DNA of 20,853 bases from Microbacteriaceae bacterium (GTDB lineage: Bacteria > Actinomycetota > Actinomycetes > Actinomycetales > Microbacteriaceae): assembly GCA_947454285.1 (NCBI GenBank), contig CANGJO010000008.1, forward strand, positions 1-20,853, written 5' to 3'. The notes beneath the pieces are model-generated. The model was not told where the DNA came from, did no database searches, and saw only the letters and a list, made by a program, of their open reading frames with translations. Shown here one piece after another: positions 19,425 to 20,853 of the stretch; positions within the stretch are counted from its first letter, which is position 1; each line of letters opens with the position of its first letter. The position numbers and the translations under genes are program-made.

Positions 19425-20486
19425 TTACTTAGTTGAAATTGCATCAATCTGAGTTAGCGCTGATGCCTTTAGGCCTGATGGCAGAGCCACGTAGCCAAGC
19501 TTTGCTGCGTTTGAAGGCAAGCAGCTTGATACAACGTTCTTGAACCAACCCTCAACTGCAGTTGCCTTTGAAGTTGTGCCACCCTTTGGAGCTAGACCGT
19601 AGGTCACGATGGTCAACTGGTAGGCACCCTTGATCTGCTTCTTGAAGTCGATAGCAAGAGTTCCATCTAGGTAAGGCTTGGTAGTGTCTAGAACTGCAGA
19701 CTGACCAGCAAGGAAGGTTGCGCCAGCCTTCGCGGTTGGTGCAACGAAGTTGCCGAACTCGTTCTTCAGTGAAGCGATTGAAACCTTTGCAGAAACTGCG
19801 TCTGACAAGTCAAAGTAACCGAATGCGTACTTGGTTGATTCAACTTTGTCAGCGATTACAGATGAAGTTGCCTTAGCAAGTGCGGTTGGAGCTAGAGTGC
19901 CACCAGCAGCAGCCTGTAGGTCCTTGCTCTTGATCCAGGTGTCACCTGAGGTCTGCAGTAGGTAGTTGGTTAGGTTCTCAGTGGTACCTGAACCTGAAGT
20001 GCGGTAGAACACTGAGATGGTCTTAGCTGGAAGCTTTGCGCCCTTGTTGATTGCAGCGATCTCTGGTGCATTCCACATGCTGATGGTTCCCTTAAGGATT
20101 CCTGAAACCACCTTTGAGGTTAGCTTTAGGCCAGCTGGGATACCTGAGTTCTTGTTGTAAGCGAAAACAACTGGACCACCGAATAGTGGGATGTTCTGGT
20201 AAGCAGCAGGCTGCTTGTCGGTTGCTGCGTAGGTGCCGTCTGATGCAGCCCAATCTACGTTTCCAGCAGCGAACTCTGTACGACCAGTTCCTGAACCAGT
20301 GCTGGTGTAAGTAACGGTGTCGCCAGTAGCTGGGTCGTAGTGTGACAAGCAGTACTGAAGAGCGTTGTTGGCAAAGCTTGAGCCCTTACCAGCGATTGCG
20401 TCGCCAGCGAATGCTGGGGTTGCGGTGGTTGCAAGGCCTAGAACTGCAACTACTGCAGCTGCCTTTGCGAAGAACTTCTTGTTCAT
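19425..20486 (-). CDS. pstS: Phosphate ABC transporter substrate-binding protein
   Basis: A 353-residue secreted phosphate receptor of the Pst high-affinity uptake system. Residues 1-27 form a Sec signal peptide ending TPAFA, with predicted cleavage before G28. There is no lipobox cysteine, unlike most Gram-positive PstS proteins, which are lipoproteins. Phosphate-binding loops are intact: GKGSSF at 33-38, STGSGTGR at 62-69, the ASD loop with D83, and RTSGSGT at 162-168. Two cysteines (46 and one near 329) could form a disulfide. The start is ATG at 20484-20486 with a strong AGGAG site. It lies 121 bases downstream of the pstB end, behind a PHO-box-like repeat, so it is likely induced under phosphate limitation. 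Its place after pstB is unusual. Confidence 0.94.
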   Translation of the reverse strand: MNKKFFAKAAAVVAVLGLATTATPAFAGDAIAGKGSSFANNALQYCLSHYDPATGDTVTYTSTGSGTGRTEFAAGNVDWAASDGTYAATDKQPAAYQNIPLFGGPVVFAYNKNSGIPAGLKLTSKVVSGILKGTISMWNAPEIAAINKGAKLPAKTISVFYRTSGSGTTENLTNYLLQTSGDTWIKSKDLQAAAGGTLAPTALAKATSSVIADKVESTKYAFGYFDLSDAVSAKVSIASLKNEFGNFVAPTAKAGATFLAGQSAVLDTTKPYLDGTLAIDFKKQIKGAYQLTIVTYGLAPKGGTTSKATAVEGWFKNVVSSCLPSNAAKLGYVALPSGLKASALTQIDAISTK

Positions 20487-20586
20487 TTTTCTCCTAGAGA
20501 TTTTGATGTCTTTTATCCGACACGTTTACTGAATCAACTTCCGACTAACTGGTTGCTACTAGCCGGTTTACGTCTCTCAAAGGTTG

Positions 20587-20604
20587 GGTGAATAGCAGGT
20601 GAAC
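20587..20604 (-). promoter_or_regulatory. PHO-box-like direct repeat upstream of pstS
   Basis: On the minus strand GTTCACC and ATTCACC occur 11 bases apart, the unit (GTTCACC) and spacing of the PhoP-binding PHO box described in Streptomyces. It starts three bases after the pstB stop and about 100 bases before the pstS start, so it likely activates pstS separately from the upstream pst genes. Other PhoP-like units were not seen beside it. Confidence 0.65.
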
Positions 20605-20607
20605 CGA

Positions 20608-20853
20608 TTAGCCGAAGTGGCCGTTTACGTAATCGTTGGTGCGCGAATCAATTGGCTTATTGAAGACATCCTCTGTAGCACCAAACTCAACAACCCCTCC
20701 CGGCGTGTTTTCTTCGGCTAGGAAGAAGGCGGTCTGATCAGAGACTCGCTGTGCCTGTTGCATGTTGTGAGTCACAATCACGATGGTCATTGATTCAGAA
20801 AGCTCTTGAATGGTTTCTTCAATTCGGCGAGTTGAACCTGGGTCAAGAGCAGA
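20608..20853 (-). CDS. pstB: Phosphate ABC transporter ATP-binding protein (3' part, 5' end outside window)
   Basis: The C-terminal 81 residues of an ABC ATPase running in from the right edge; the gene's start lies beyond the window. The visible part has the D-loop SALDP right at the edge, the helix TRRIEETIQEL and the H-loop in IVIVTHNMQQAQRVSD, with TAFFLAEE after it. This signature is typical of PstB, which energises phosphate import as a dimer on the cytoplasmic face. It ends with the usual DYVNGHFG tail. pstC and pstA would be expected upstream, off the window, but cannot be seen. The downstream gene is pstS. Confidence 0.95.
   Translation of the reverse strand, partial: SALDPGSTRRIEETIQELSESMTIVIVTHNMQQAQRVSDQTAFFLAEENTPGGVVEFGATEDVFNKPIDSRTNDYVNGHFG

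Noticed and set aside
19337..19447. A 37-codon extension of the PstS-like lipoprotein that overlaps pstS
   Set aside because: It would bury the signal peptide and lipobox inside the protein. MKQKVSSK at 19336 gives a normal lipoprotein signal with an AGGGA site.
1..20853. tRNA, rRNA, CRISPR arrays, insertion sequences and phage genes
   Set aside because: No transposase or integrase-like protein, no long terminal inverted repeats, no regularly spaced repeats and no tRNA- or rRNA-like sequence was noticed by eye. A covariance-model scan would settle small RNAs.

Overview
The window is a chromosomal core region of an actinobacterium. Base composition is moderate (roughly 50-55% G+C by eye), genes are tightly packed with many one-base TAATG overlaps, and several genes appear to start from leaderless promoters. 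Gene content and order follow the actinobacterial recA-to-ribF neighbourhood. From memory, Mycobacterium tuberculosis has the same sequence of DUF3046, clgR, pgsA, ftsK, RNase J, dapA, thyX, dapB, M16 peptidase, pnp, rpsO and ribF (Rv2738c to Rv2786c). The protein style and modest G+C suggest a small-genome freshwater Microbacteriaceae (Rhodoluna/Aquiluna type). That placement is an inference; no rRNA is present to confirm it.

Layout. 1-557: a DUF3046 gene cut by the left edge and a ClgR-like regulator. 663-4521: a coupled cinA-pgsA-ftsK operon. 4572-7303: RNase J and dapA. 7333-8568, plus strand: a SulP anion transporter without a STAS domain, divergent from dapA and abutting thyX stop-to-stop. 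8569-9303: thyX. 9426-10339, plus strand: a membrane-anchored thioredoxin and a DUF4395 membrane protein. 10349-15128: a TPR membrane protein, dapB, M16 peptidase and PNPase. 15410-15679: rpsO with its terminator. 15771-16838: a DUF805 protein and an unrecognised membrane-anchored Ser/Ala-rich protein. 16904-18222: ribF and a four-helix membrane protein. 18260-20853: a phosphate-uptake region with the 3' end of pstB, pstS behind a PHO-box-like repeat, and a lipoprotein that looks like a degenerate PstS paralogue.

How it works together. Most minus-strand genes are housekeeping: chromosome segregation, phospholipid synthesis, RNA processing and decay (RNase J, PNPase, S15), dTMP, lysine/diaminopimelate and flavin synthesis. 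The accessory or less understood parts are the SulP gene, the thioredoxin/DUF4395 pair, the gene at 16296-16838 and the PstS-like lipoprotein. No mobile element, CRISPR array, tRNA or rRNA was seen. No intergenic stretch exceeds 300 bases; the longest is the 281-base pnp upstream region. The most interesting signals are the divergent dapA/sulP promoter palindrome, the recurrent TANNNT box 6-7 nt before start codons, and the unusual phosphate locus.
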